Source: Gammaproteobacteria bacterium (GTDB lineage: Bacteria > Pseudomonadota > Gammaproteobacteria > DSM-16500). Taken from it: a stretch of 44,840 nucleotides of DNA. The notes under the pieces were generated by a model. That model was given only the letters and a program-made list of their open reading frames with translations, had not been told where the DNA came from and searched no databases. Every line of letters begins with the position of its first letter. Position 1 is the first letter of the stretch. The stretch is from contig JAJONP010000005.1 in NCBI GenBank assembly GCA_021323555.1, positions 1-44,840 on the forward strand. The letters are read 5' to 3'. Of this stretch, positions 8,010 through 16,025 are shown piece after piece. A program made the position numbers and the translations under genes.

Positions 8010-9026
8010 ATGGATATGCGTAATGACCCACCAGGCGGCCCTGACGGAGGAAATGAGGATTTTTCTCTATCTGAATCTAATTTACCTCGCTATTCTGGTA
8101 AATGGTATGGATTTTTTTGTCCCCCTCATTTTGAAAAACTTGATGTTATTAATAGATTCGGAAATATTCTGTATGGCTTGAATGGCTCTGCTGCCACAAT
8201 GCATCTCGCGTCAGCCGCTTCTCTGACAGCGTCTCTCGGCGCTACATTGCCATTTTTTGGGATTGTAGCGGGTGTGATTGATCTTCTGAATTATGGGCAA
8301 CAATATTGGAATGATAAGTATGAGGGTAAAGGGAAGGTGGCAACGTCTCTCTTTACTTTAAGGACCTTGTCAAGTTTATTTTTAACAGGGGCTGGGATCA
8401 AAGAAGCTGCTCATTTTCATACTTTTGCATTGGGTATGCCAGGTTGTGGGCTACTTTTTACGGCTTTTCTAATTAAGGCAAGCCTCGACTTCTTATGGGC
8501 TTTGAGTATATATCTCTACTATAAAAATCTGATTTCACAGGCTAAAAAAAACAGTGACACGGACATTGACATACCAAAATGGGTGGATGGGAAAATGAAT
8601 TCTGAATCCATATCCATTGCCGATGCTGAAAAAACCGCCTCTAAGAATTTCATAGAATTAATCACAAAAACGCTGAGCCTTACGGGTTGGATATTCTTAA
8701 CTGCAGGCCACCCTCTTGGCTGGGTGTTTTTAGCCGCCACGGCACTGACTTGCGGTTATCAAATTTATTCCGATTGCCAAGGGAATAAGCAATTAAATAT
8801 TGATAGTGATCCTGCTATGAGAAATAGTTCCGTTCAGGTGCCACCTCTCCTCCATGATGAGGAGGATGATGTTGCTGCTACTAAACGAGGCAGCGCGAAG
8901 CATAAGGCAACGGCGGCTACTACTTATAAAAAGAGGAAAGAATCATCAGAGATTCTTCTGGATGATTCCACCCAGACACCTAATTTTGATGCTGTCGCTC
9001 GTCAAGGCACGGGGGCTTTTTTATAA
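8010..9026 (+). CDS. Unknown membrane protein, copy 2, with basic C-terminal extension
   Basis: Not recognised. 338 residues from the ATG at 8010, which follows GAGG at suitable spacing and lies just downstream of a promoter. It is a paralogue of the 6686 protein: same FFCPPHFEKLDVINRFGN segment, same hydrophobic blocks and the same GHPLGW(A/V)FLAATAL block before the tail. It differs by an extra linker at about 175-205 and a C-terminal extension of about 60 residues that is first acidic (HDEEDD), then Lys/Arg-rich (KRGSAKHK, YKKRK), then acidic again. The basic clusters are spaced like a bipartite nuclear localisation signal, which could be chance. It ends 11 bases before the intact GT4 gene and is probably co-transcribed with it. 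Confidence 0.65.
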   Translation: MDMRNDPPGGPDGGNEDFSLSESNLPRYSGKWYGFFCPPHFEKLDVINRFGNILYGLNGSAATMHLASAASLTASLGATLPFFGIVAGVIDLLNYGQQYWNDKYEGKGKVATSLFTLRTLSSLFLTGAGIKEAAHFHTFALGMPGCGLLFTAFLIKASLDFLWALSIYLYYKNLISQAKKNSDTDIDIPKWVDGKMNSESISIADAEKTASKNFIELITKTLSLTGWIFLTAGHPLGWVFLAATALTCGYQIYSDCQGNKQLNIDSDPAMRNSSVQVPPLLHDEEDDVAATKRGSAKHKATAATTYKKRKESSEILLDDSTQTPNFDAVARQGTGAFL

Positions 9027-9037
9027 TTAAGTATTTT

Positions 9038-10156
9038 ATGAAAACAGCTATTATCTGTGATTGGCTTATCACGTATGCAGGCTCTGAGCGTCTTTTGGGG
9101 GAGTTGATTCAATGCTTCCCCAACGCAGATTTATTTGCTGTCGTTGATTTTATTCCGCCAGGTGAGCGGGGATTTTTGCAGGATAAACCTGTTAAAACGA
9201 CTTATATCCAGCGATTTCCTTTTGCAAAAAAAATGTATCGGCATTATTTGCCTTGGATGCCTTTGGCCATTGAACAATTAGATCTTTCGGAGTATCAGCT
9301 CATTATTTCAAGTTCACATGCGGTTGCAAAGGGTGTACTCACAGGGCCTGATCAACTGCACATCAGTTATGTGCATTCGCCCATGCGGTATGCCTGGGAT
9401 TTACAACACCAATATCTTAAAGAAACAGGGCTTGATCGGGGAATTAAAGGCTATTTTGCGAAATACTTTCTGCATTCTCTACGTCTGTGGGACCAGCGCA
9501 CAGCCAATGGGGTCGATCATTTCATTGCAAATTCGCATTTCATTGCTCGGCGTATTTGGAAAACCTATCGACGTGAGGCTGAAGTCATCTACCCGCCTGT
9601 GGATCTTTCGCTATTTCAGCCTTTGGCTCAAGGGATCCCAAAAGAAGAATATTATGTCACTGCTTCGCGGTTAGTTCCTTATAAAAAAATAGATTTGATT
9701 GTGGATGCATTTGCAACCTTGCCTCATAAAAAATTAATTGTGATAGGCGATGGGCCTGAATTAGCTAAAATAAAAACAAAAGCAGCATCGAATATAGAAA
9801 TTCTGGGATTTCAACCCACTGAAGTGCTCATCCATTATCTTCAACGTGCAAAGGCATTCATCTTTGCCGCTGAGGAAGATTTTGGGTTATTACCTTTGGA
9901 AGCACAAGCCTGTGGCACGCCTGTGATTGCTTATGGGAAAGGAGGCGCTTTGGAAACTGTTCGGGGATATCCTCAAGAAAATCCAACAGGATTATTTTTT
10001 GACCAACAAACAGTGGCAGCTTTGTGTGATGCCATTTCTCAATTTGAAAATCAGCTTTTTTTATTTCAACCGAAGAATTGCGTTCAAAATGCGCGACAAT
10101 TTTCGCCTCAAAAATTCAGAGAAGAATTTAAGTCGTTTGTGTTACAACAGTGCTAG
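9038..10156 (+). CDS. GT4-family glycosyltransferase (WbaZ-like)
   Basis: Cytoplasmic GT-B glycosyltransferase of family GT4, 372 residues. The N-terminal domain (HISYVHSPMRYAWD at about 108-122) resembles O-antigen mannosyltransferases of the WbaZ kind. The C-terminal domain starts at about 205 (YVTASRLVPYKK) and carries the donor-binding E-x7-E motif in EEDFGLLPLEAQACGTPVIAYGKGG. It likely adds a hexose to the growing lipid-linked glycan; donor and linkage are unknown. No clear ribosome binding site precedes the ATG, so it may depend on the upstream gene. Its last codons were altered by the inverted-repeat element behind it: a second version of the tail at 10291-10320 would end SFVLKQLA, while the present protein ends SFVLQQC. 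Confidence 0.88.
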   Translation: MKTAIICDWLITYAGSERLLGELIQCFPNADLFAVVDFIPPGERGFLQDKPVKTTYIQRFPFAKKMYRHYLPWMPLAIEQLDLSEYQLIISSSHAVAKGVLTGPDQLHISYVHSPMRYAWDLQHQYLKETGLDRGIKGYFAKYFLHSLRLWDQRTANGVDHFIANSHFIARRIWKTYRREAEVIYPPVDLSLFQPLAQGIPKEEYYVTASRLVPYKKIDLIVDAFATLPHKKLIVIGDGPELAKIKTKAASNIEILGFQPTEVLIHYLQRAKAFIFAAEEDFGLLPLEAQACGTPVIAYGKGGALETVRGYPQENPTGLFFDQQTVAALCDAISQFENQLFLFQPKNCVQNARQFSPQKFREEFKSFVLQQC

Positions 10157-10160
10157 TCAT

Positions 10161-10278
10161 GGTGGATTAGACGCGCTTTTTGCATCGTAATCCACCAAAA
10201 TCAAATTGAATTATTATAAAAAACTGTAAGTTGGATTAATTTGGTGGATTACGACGCAAAAAACGCGTCTAATCCACC
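10161..10278. repeat. 118-bp inverted-repeat (MITE/REP-like) element
   Basis: Arms 10161-10197 and 10242-10278 are reverse complements over 37 bases with two mismatches, around a 44-base AT-rich centre. Each arm is itself a small hairpin (GGTGGATTA ... TAATCCACC). The whole could form a cruciform or a two-way transcription terminator between the GT4 gene and wzm. The outer 14 bases on the right (CTAATCCACCCTAC) recur at 83-96. The form is that of a non-autonomous repeat; no transposase is nearby. Confidence 0.85.
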
Positions 10279-10290
10279 CTACCACATTAC

Positions 10291-10320
10291 TTAAGTCGTT
10301 TGTGTTGAAACAACTGGCAT
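10291..10320 (+). repeat. Duplicated 3' tail of the GT4 gene
   Basis: TTAAGTCGTTTGTGTT at 10291-10306 is an exact copy of 10128-10143 inside the GT4 gene, and the following bases continue a tail SFVLKQLA-stop. The inverted-repeat element lies between the two copies, so this is either a target-site duplication or a copy left by the event that inserted the element. Confidence 0.75.
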
Positions 10321-10356
10321 GATAAGCTTTTGCGATTTATCAATTTAAGAAGTGTT

Positions 10357-11220
10357 ATGCAATCAGAATCGGTTATTAATAAATCAATGACAGAAGAGCA
10401 GGAAGTATCTTCCTCGTCGTTGCGCACTGCTCGTCAACTTGCATTGGATGACATTCAAGAGGGCATTGCCAAATGGCGCATCTGGCTCATGCTGGCTTAT
10501 CAAGATGTGCGGTTACGCTATCGTCGCTCAGTGTTGGGTCCCTTTTGGATTACCATTAGCATGGCGATTACTGTCTATTCGATGGGTTATTTGTATAGCC
10601 ATCTATTTCATAGCGATATACAAACCTACTTCCCTTTTTTGGTCGCAGGTATGTTAGCCTGGGCACTGATTTCTACCCAAGTGAGTGATCTTACGGAAGC
10701 TTTAACCTTATCTGAGGGGTTAATTAAACAAATTAAACTGCCTTATAGCTTATATATACATAGAGTCGCTACACGTAATATCATTATTTTTTTTCATAAT
10801 GTTTTAGTCATCATCCCTATTCTCTTTGTTTTTCATAAAGCTGCGAAAATAAATGCCTGTACTTTATTATTAATTCCTGGATTGATGATCATTTATATTA
10901 ATTCTATCTCGTATGGTTTAGTGCTGGGGATGATAGGCGCTCGTTATCGTGACATCTTGCAAATTGTCAAAAGTTTAATTCAAGTCGCTTTTTTCCTTAC
11001 ACCGGTGATGTGGAACCCTGCTATTTTACCGCTACAAGATCGTTATATCGTATTTCTCAACCCGTTTTATGCCTTTATTGAGTTGATCAGGGCGCCTCTC
11101 TTAGGCACGATCCCTGCGGGATATACGCTTATCATGGTGTCTATTGTGACGCTCATGGGTTTACTCTTCTCTTTAAAGATGCTAACACGCTACCGCGCGC
11201 GCATTGTGTATTGGTTGTAA
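10357..11220 (+). CDS. wzm: ABC-2 type polysaccharide export permease
   Basis: Inner-membrane channel of an ABC transporter that exports lipid-linked polysaccharide (O-antigen). 287 residues from the ATG at 10357 (AAGAAG upstream); a longer TTG start at 10330 is less likely. The segment WLMLAYQDVRLRYRRSVLGPFW, shown here only as its hallmark LRYRRSVLGPFW, is typical of Wzm/KpsM-like ABC-2 permeases just before membrane segment 1. About six membrane segments follow, with the conserved FFLTPVMW stretch and LNPFYAFIELIRAPLLG near the end. It is followed after 3 bases by the ATPase gene. This is the first gene of the long plus-strand operon, after the inverted-repeat element. Confidence 0.92.
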   Translation: MQSESVINKSMTEEQEVSSSSLRTARQLALDDIQEGIAKWRIWLMLAYQDVRLRYRRSVLGPFWITISMAITVYSMGYLYSHLFHSDIQTYFPFLVAGMLAWALISTQVSDLTEALTLSEGLIKQIKLPYSLYIHRVATRNIIIFFHNVLVIIPILFVFHKAAKINACTLLLIPGLMIIYINSISYGLVLGMIGARYRDILQIVKSLIQVAFFLTPVMWNPAILPLQDRYIVFLNPFYAFIELIRAPLLGTIPAGYTLIMVSIVTLMGLLFSLKMLTRYRARIVYWL

Positions 11221-11223
11221 TCT

Positions 11224-11982
11224 ATGGCAAAAATGACTTTAAAATCTGTCTCCGTTGAATTTCCTATTTATAATATCAATGCGCGTTCGTTTAAAAAGCA
11301 GTTTTTACGACTTGCAACAGGTGGCGCAGTCACTGAAGATGCGAAACAGCATATTGTCGTGAACGCACTGAATAATATTACACTGACTTTTAATCATGGT
11401 GATCAAATTGGTTTAATAGGCCATAATGGTTCTGGTAAAAGTACACTTTTAAGCTTGCTCGCCAGTATTTATGAACCCACTCAAGGGAAAATCACGCGAG
11501 AGGGCCATATTTCTCCCATGCTGAGTTTGATGCCTGGCATTGAAACAGAATTAACAGGTTATGAAAATATTAAAACACGTGGCTTGATCATGGGATTAAC
11601 CAAACAAGAGATTCAGGAACGCATCGCTGAAATTGCTGAACTCACTGGGTTGGGCGATTATCTAGCCATGCCTCTTCGTACTTATTCTTCAGGTATGTTA
11701 GTGAGATTGGCTTTTGCTATTTCTGCCAGTATTAAACCCGATATTTTATTAATTGATGAAATTTTTGGGGCAGGCGATGCTGATTTTATGAAAATAGCAC
11801 GAAAAAAAATGGTTTCTTTGTTGGATCAATCCAGTATTGTCGTCATGGCAACGCATTCGGATGATTTAATTAAGGAATTTTGTAATAAAACCTTATTGCT
11901 TGAAAGTGGCCAGGTAAAATATTTTGGAGATACGCAGACAGCGTTGGATATTTATCATGGCAAACAGGATGTTTATCAATGA
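11224..11982 (+). CDS. wzt: Polysaccharide export ABC transporter ATPase
   Basis: Energises export with Wzm. 252 residues with Walker A GHNGSGKST, signature YSSGMLVRLAF, Walker B ILLIDEIFGAGD and H-loop His in MATHSDD. The N-terminal segment with PIYNINARSFKK is typical of Wzt/TagH-type ATPases. There is no C-terminal carbohydrate-binding domain, so the exporter probably does not need a special chain-terminating group (family knowledge from Wzt variants). Its stop overlaps the start of the AAA ATPase gene by 4 bases (ATGA). Confidence 0.92.
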   Translation: MAKMTLKSVSVEFPIYNINARSFKKQFLRLATGGAVTEDAKQHIVVNALNNITLTFNHGDQIGLIGHNGSGKSTLLSLLASIYEPTQGKITREGHISPMLSLMPGIETELTGYENIKTRGLIMGLTKQEIQERIAEIAELTGLGDYLAMPLRTYSSGMLVRLAFAISASIKPDILLIDEIFGAGDADFMKIARKKMVSLLDQSSIVVMATHSDDLIKEFCNKTLLLESGQVKYFGDTQTALDIYHGKQDVYQ

Positions 11983-13634
11983 GAATAAAGAGCATAGAAT
12001 TAAAAAATTTTAAGCGATTTACAGATTTAATTATTTCAGATATTCCAGCTACATCAAAATTAGTACTCATCATCGGTTCTAATGGGTCTGGTAAGTCATC
12101 TCTATTTGATGCTTTTGATTGGTTAAGCAAAGGGAAGCATAAAGAGCTTCAACTTCCCTATCCTCTTCATGAATCAGCCAGTTACTATCGAAAAAACGGA
12201 AACCCTACTATTTTAATAGAGCTTTCAGACGGACAATTAATTGAAAAAATAGGGACAAATATCACGACAGGAACTGAAATCCTTAAAAAATTCTTTGGGC
12301 GAAGCAGCATCCGCATTGTACCGCGTATTTCTCATAATGCTAACATTAACCTTATCAATATAGCGATGGATAGCGATAGCCCGATCACTTATATTGAAAA
12401 TGATACTCGTTTTATCAACGATGCATTTCTCTATATTCAAACAATAAATAATGCTTTAAGAGAGCCTGTTTTTAGCGGTAAACAAGCGGATACTTTAAAA
12501 ATTTTCAGAGATTTTATTGAACCGTTAAACGATTCGTTGCGCAAAATATTGGGTGATAATGCCCAAACGACTATTCAGCTCGCAGAATTTCAAGATGCTC
12601 TAATACCTGACACTACAAGCCATATAGTTAAACTGATCTTTAAAAAAGGTGAATCCAAGATTAATTATGATCTACTCAGTCATGGTGAAAAACAAATCAT
12701 TATTTTACTTATCAATTTTATTGTGCGTCGTCAATATTATGAAGATTCCATTATCTTTATTGATGAAATGGATAGTCATTTACATACCACTTTACAATCA
12801 CGTCTGTTAGAAGAAATTATTTCTAAATGGATCCCTGATAGTTCTCAACTTTGGACAGCTTCTCATGCTTTAGGGTTCATAGATTATGCAAGAAATAGCG
12901 AGACTGCTTCTATTATTGATTTTGATTTATTAGATTTTGATTCTAAAAGAGAGCTATTTCCTCTTCCTAAAGATAAATTAGATGTCTACGAAATCGCCAT
13001 TCCAAAGTCTACCATTACATCTATACTCAAAGGATACAAATTAGTTGTTGTTGAAAATCAAAATGATGAATACTTTAATGCTGCATTGGGGCAAGAGGGT
13101 TATTTATTTTTACCTGCCAATAACAATAGAGAAGTTTTTTTGACTCTGAAGAGCGATAAAGATAAATTGGGACTCAGAGATAGAGATTATTTGAGAACGG
13201 ATGAAATAGAAAAAATAAAATTAAAATTACCTCATTTAAAAATTTTATCATTTTCAACTTTTGAGAATTATATTTATCATCCCGATAATATTGCTGAATT
13301 AAAGCTCAGTCATTTTGATAAAAACGCTTACCTGGCTGAAATTATAAAACAAAAGAAGGCAAAATTAATTGAGATAGTCAGTGAGATTGGCACATCGAGA
13401 AATCATTATATTGAATTCAAAGATTGTATTGTCAATGATGGCAACCTAAAACCCATCACTGATTTATTAGAAAGTGATCGCTTCGAGGACTTTTATCCTT
13501 ATTTTAGTATGAAAAAGTATTTTAATAAAAAATACCTTGCTCAATTTAATTGCTCTCTCATTAAATTGTCTAAAACGTCATGGTTCAAGAATGAAATACT
13601 AAAAATAATTAAGGATGATCCATATGGTCATTAG
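11979..13634 (+). CDS. OLD/RecF-like AAA ATPase with C-terminal DUF4435-like region
   Basis: 551 residues. Starts in ABC-type ATPase style (MRIKSIELKNFKRF); Walker A is GSNGSGKSS at about 33-41, a signature-like LLSHGEKQ at about 230, Walker B SIIFIDEMDSHLH at about 260 and a His switch in TASHALGF. The C-terminal third (from about 345) begins YKLVVVEN and contains LGLRDRDYL and FSTFENYIYHP, resembling DUF4435/Toprim-like domains found on OLD-like ATPases. Such proteins are often anti-phage or DNA-processing factors; none is known to me as part of O-antigen export. Here its start overlaps wzt (ATGA) and its end overlaps the kinase start, so it is translated as part of the glycan operon. Function unknown. 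Confidence 0.75.
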   Translation: MRIKSIELKNFKRFTDLIISDIPATSKLVLIIGSNGSGKSSLFDAFDWLSKGKHKELQLPYPLHESASYYRKNGNPTILIELSDGQLIEKIGTNITTGTEILKKFFGRSSIRIVPRISHNANINLINIAMDSDSPITYIENDTRFINDAFLYIQTINNALREPVFSGKQADTLKIFRDFIEPLNDSLRKILGDNAQTTIQLAEFQDALIPDTTSHIVKLIFKKGESKINYDLLSHGEKQIIILLINFIVRRQYYEDSIIFIDEMDSHLHTTLQSRLLEEIISKWIPDSSQLWTASHALGFIDYARNSETASIIDFDLLDFDSKRELFPLPKDKLDVYEIAIPKSTITSILKGYKLVVVENQNDEYFNAALGQEGYLFLPANNNREVFLTLKSDKDKLGLRDRDYLRTDEIEKIKLKLPHLKILSFSTFENYIYHPDNIAELKLSHFDKNAYLAEIIKQKKAKLIEIVSEIGTSRNHYIEFKDCIVNDGNLKPITDLLESDRFEDFYPYFSMKKYFNKKYLAQFNCSLIKLSKTSWFKNEILKIIKDDPYGH

Positions 13635-14724
13635 TCGCACGCCTTATCGCATTTCATTTTTTGGGGGTGGTACTGATTACCCGACTTGGTATCAAGAACA
13701 TGGTGCGGCTGTCTTAACGAGCACTATTAATCATTACTGTTATTTACATTGTCGATTGCTGCCCCCTTTCTTTGAACATAAATCGCGCGTCATTTGGCGG
13801 CAAGTCGAGGAAATACTGGACCATGAACAAATCCAACATCCGGCTGTGAGGGCAATACTGAATTATTTAAAATTCGAGCAAGGCATTGAAATTCATCATC
13901 AGGGGGATTTGCCTGCTCGTTCAGGGCTAGGCTCAAGTTCTGCTTTCACGGTAGGTCTATTGCACGCAATGTACGCCTTGCATGGCTTCATCTCCAGCAA
14001 ACGTGAGCTGGCTTGTGAAGCGATTCATATTGAACGAGATATTTTAAAAGAACATGTGGGTGTTCAAGATCAGATTGAGACAGCTTACGGTGGATTAAAC
14101 AGAATTATTATCACACAGGGTGGTGATTTTGAAGTGAACCCATTGGTACTGCCCACTACTCAAATGACAAACCTGCATGAGCATTTAGTTCTATTTTTTA
14201 CGGGTGTTTCGCGCACTGCCTCTGATATTGCGGCGGAAAAAATAAAGTCCATTCCTCTTAAACAGCAAGAATTGCATGCCATGCGCGAAATGGTCGATGA
14301 AGCTACGCATATTTTATCTCGAGGGAATGATATAACGGATTTCGGGCGTTTACTGCATGAAAGCTGGATGTTAAAACGTCAAATTAGCGCCAGTATTTCA
14401 CCCACTTTTATTGATGCTATTTATGAAAAAGCACGAAAGGCAGGTGCGATTGGGGGTAAATTACTCGGCGCAGGGGGCGGTGGGTTTATGTTATTTTTCA
14501 TAAAACCAGAGCATAAACCGCAACTCTATGACGCACTCAAAGATTTATTGCTTGTTCCTTTTGAATTTGAAAGCGGCGGTTCGCAAATTATTTATTATGA
14601 TAATCAACGCTATACCCTGATGTCCATGCAACGTCGTGACTATATGCATTTGAAAAAAGAAAAACAGTTAGCTTTTCCAACTCGTTTGAATTCTATTAAC
14701 CACTTAAAAGAGCCAATCATATAA
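13624..14724 (+). CDS. GHMP-family sugar kinase (HddA-like)
   Basis: Predicted ATP-dependent sugar kinase, 366 residues, closest in pattern to D-glycero-D-manno-heptose-7-phosphate kinases. The N-terminal signature is SRTPYRISFFGGGTDYP; the GHMP ATP loop is LPARSGLGSSSA (about 100-111); the C-terminal motif is GKLLGAGGGGF (about 280-290). The ATG at 13624 gives the usual N-terminus; an ATG three codons earlier is possible. It overlaps the ATPase gene by 11 bases. No isomerase, phosphatase or adenylyl/guanylyl transferase of the GDP-heptose route is in this operon, so the substrate could be another sugar phosphate, or the partners are elsewhere. Confidence 0.82.
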   Translation: MVISRTPYRISFFGGGTDYPTWYQEHGAAVLTSTINHYCYLHCRLLPPFFEHKSRVIWRQVEEILDHEQIQHPAVRAILNYLKFEQGIEIHHQGDLPARSGLGSSSAFTVGLLHAMYALHGFISSKRELACEAIHIERDILKEHVGVQDQIETAYGGLNRIIITQGGDFEVNPLVLPTTQMTNLHEHLVLFFTGVSRTASDIAAEKIKSIPLKQQELHAMREMVDEATHILSRGNDITDFGRLLHESWMLKRQISASISPTFIDAIYEKARKAGAIGGKLLGAGGGGFMLFFIKPEHKPQLYDALKDLLLVPFEFESGGSQIIYYDNQRYTLMSMQRRDYMHLKKEKQLAFPTRLNSINHLKEPII

Positions 14725-14735
14725 GAGAGAGAAAT

Positions 14736-16025
14736 TTGGATAAAAAACAGCAGCTACTCAATCAAATTCAAACTAATATCAAACAATATTGTGATGAGTA
14801 TTTTGATTTTTCTTTTAACCCCGAAAAGCCGTCTGTCCATTTGCATGAACCAACAACGAGCCATGACGAAATATTTTCAGCTGTTGAAACCATGTTATCA
14901 ACGTATACGACAATGGGGAAAAAAGTACGTGCGTTTGAGAAACAATATGCCGATTACACAGGCGCACAATATGGCGTCATGTCTAATTCAGGTTCTTCTG
15001 CTAATTTGCTTTCCGTTGCAGCATTGGCAAATCCTGTGACACCTCATTATTTAAAACCAGGCGATGAAGTCATTGTACCCGCACTTTCTTGGTCAACGAC
15101 TATTTGGCCTGTTATCCAACATAATCTGGTTCCTGTGATTGTAGATTGCGATATTAATAGCTTTAATCTTGATTTGAATAAATTAGAAAAAGCGATTGGC
15201 CCTAAAACACGTGCGATTAAACTCGTGCATGTGTATGGCAACCCTTGCCCTATGGATGCCATTATGTCGCTTGCTAAGAAGTATAATCTATTTGTGATTG
15301 AAGATTGCTGTGAAGCCATGGGTTCTTTTTACGATGGAAAATCGGTTGGCAGTTTTGGTGATATCGGTAATTTCAGTTTCTTTTTCTCGCACCATATCAG
15401 CACACTGGAGGGTGGCATTTCTATCTCAAATGATTTTAATTTAACAGAAACCATGCGTATTTTACGCGCTCATGGTTGGTCACGTGAAGCAGATGAACAT
15501 CAAAAATACGTAGCGCGTTATCCTGATATTGATCCACGCTTTATTTTTATTAACGTGGGCTATAATTTAAGACCGACAGAAGTCAATGCAGCTATGGGGC
15601 AACACCAATTACCTAAACTGAATTCATTGATTGATAAACGCCGAGAAACGGCGGATTTTTATTTAAAATATTTGTCAAAATATTCGGATTTTTTTCAATT
15701 CCAACAAGAAACGCCTAAAGGTAAACATGTGTGGTTCGGTTTTCCTCTCATATTAAAAGAAAACGCACCTTTTACAGTAAAAGAGATAACGGCTTTTATT
15801 CAAAAGCATTCGATTGAAACTCGCCCTATTATTGCAGGTAATATGGCAAGACATCCTGCATTTGAGATGTATCAACACCGTATCGCAGGTGAGTTAAATA
15901 ATGCAGATATCGTGATGAAACGGGGTTTTGCAATCGCTTGCCATCATGCTGTTGACCCAGCAGCGCGTGATTATGTTGTCCATACGATTGATGAATTTAT
16001 GAAACAATATACGAGAGTTCTCTGA
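14736..16025 (+). CDS. PLP-dependent sugar 3-dehydratase (DegT family, His variant)
   Basis: DegT/DnrJ/EryC1/StrS fold, 429 residues. In aminotransferases of this family the PLP lysine sits in a motif ending EGG; here that motif reads FFSHHISTLEGG, with His219 in the lysine position. His at this site is the mark of the sugar-nucleotide 3-dehydratases (RfbH/E1 and ColD), which remove the 3-hydroxyl of 4-keto-6-deoxy sugars instead of transaminating. A TTG start at 14736 after AAGAGAGAG is used, because the next ATG is more than 50 codons in. It implies a 3-deoxy sugar or a related step. Iron-sulphur cysteines of the E1 type are not evident. Stop and next start overlap (TGATG). Confidence 0.83.
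   Translation: MDKKQQLLNQIQTNIKQYCDEYFDFSFNPEKPSVHLHEPTTSHDEIFSAVETMLSTYTTMGKKVRAFEKQYADYTGAQYGVMSNSGSSANLLSVAALANPVTPHYLKPGDEVIVPALSWSTTIWPVIQHNLVPVIVDCDINSFNLDLNKLEKAIGPKTRAIKLVHVYGNPCPMDAIMSLAKKYNLFVIEDCCEAMGSFYDGKSVGSFGDIGNFSFFFSHHISTLEGGISISNDFNLTETMRILRAHGWSREADEHQKYVARYPDIDPRFIFINVGYNLRPTEVNAAMGQHQLPKLNSLIDKRRETADFYLKYLSKYSDFFQFQQETPKGKHVWFGFPLILKENAPFTVKEITAFIQKHSIETRPIIAGNMARHPAFEMYQHRIAGELNNADIVMKRGFAIACHHAVDPAARDYVVHTIDEFMKQYTRVL

Noticed and set aside
14089..14097. GGTGGATTA, matching the core of the inverted-repeat element
   Set aside because: Inside conserved kinase coding (Gly-Gly-Leu) with no arm sequence around it; the same holds for 19187-19195.
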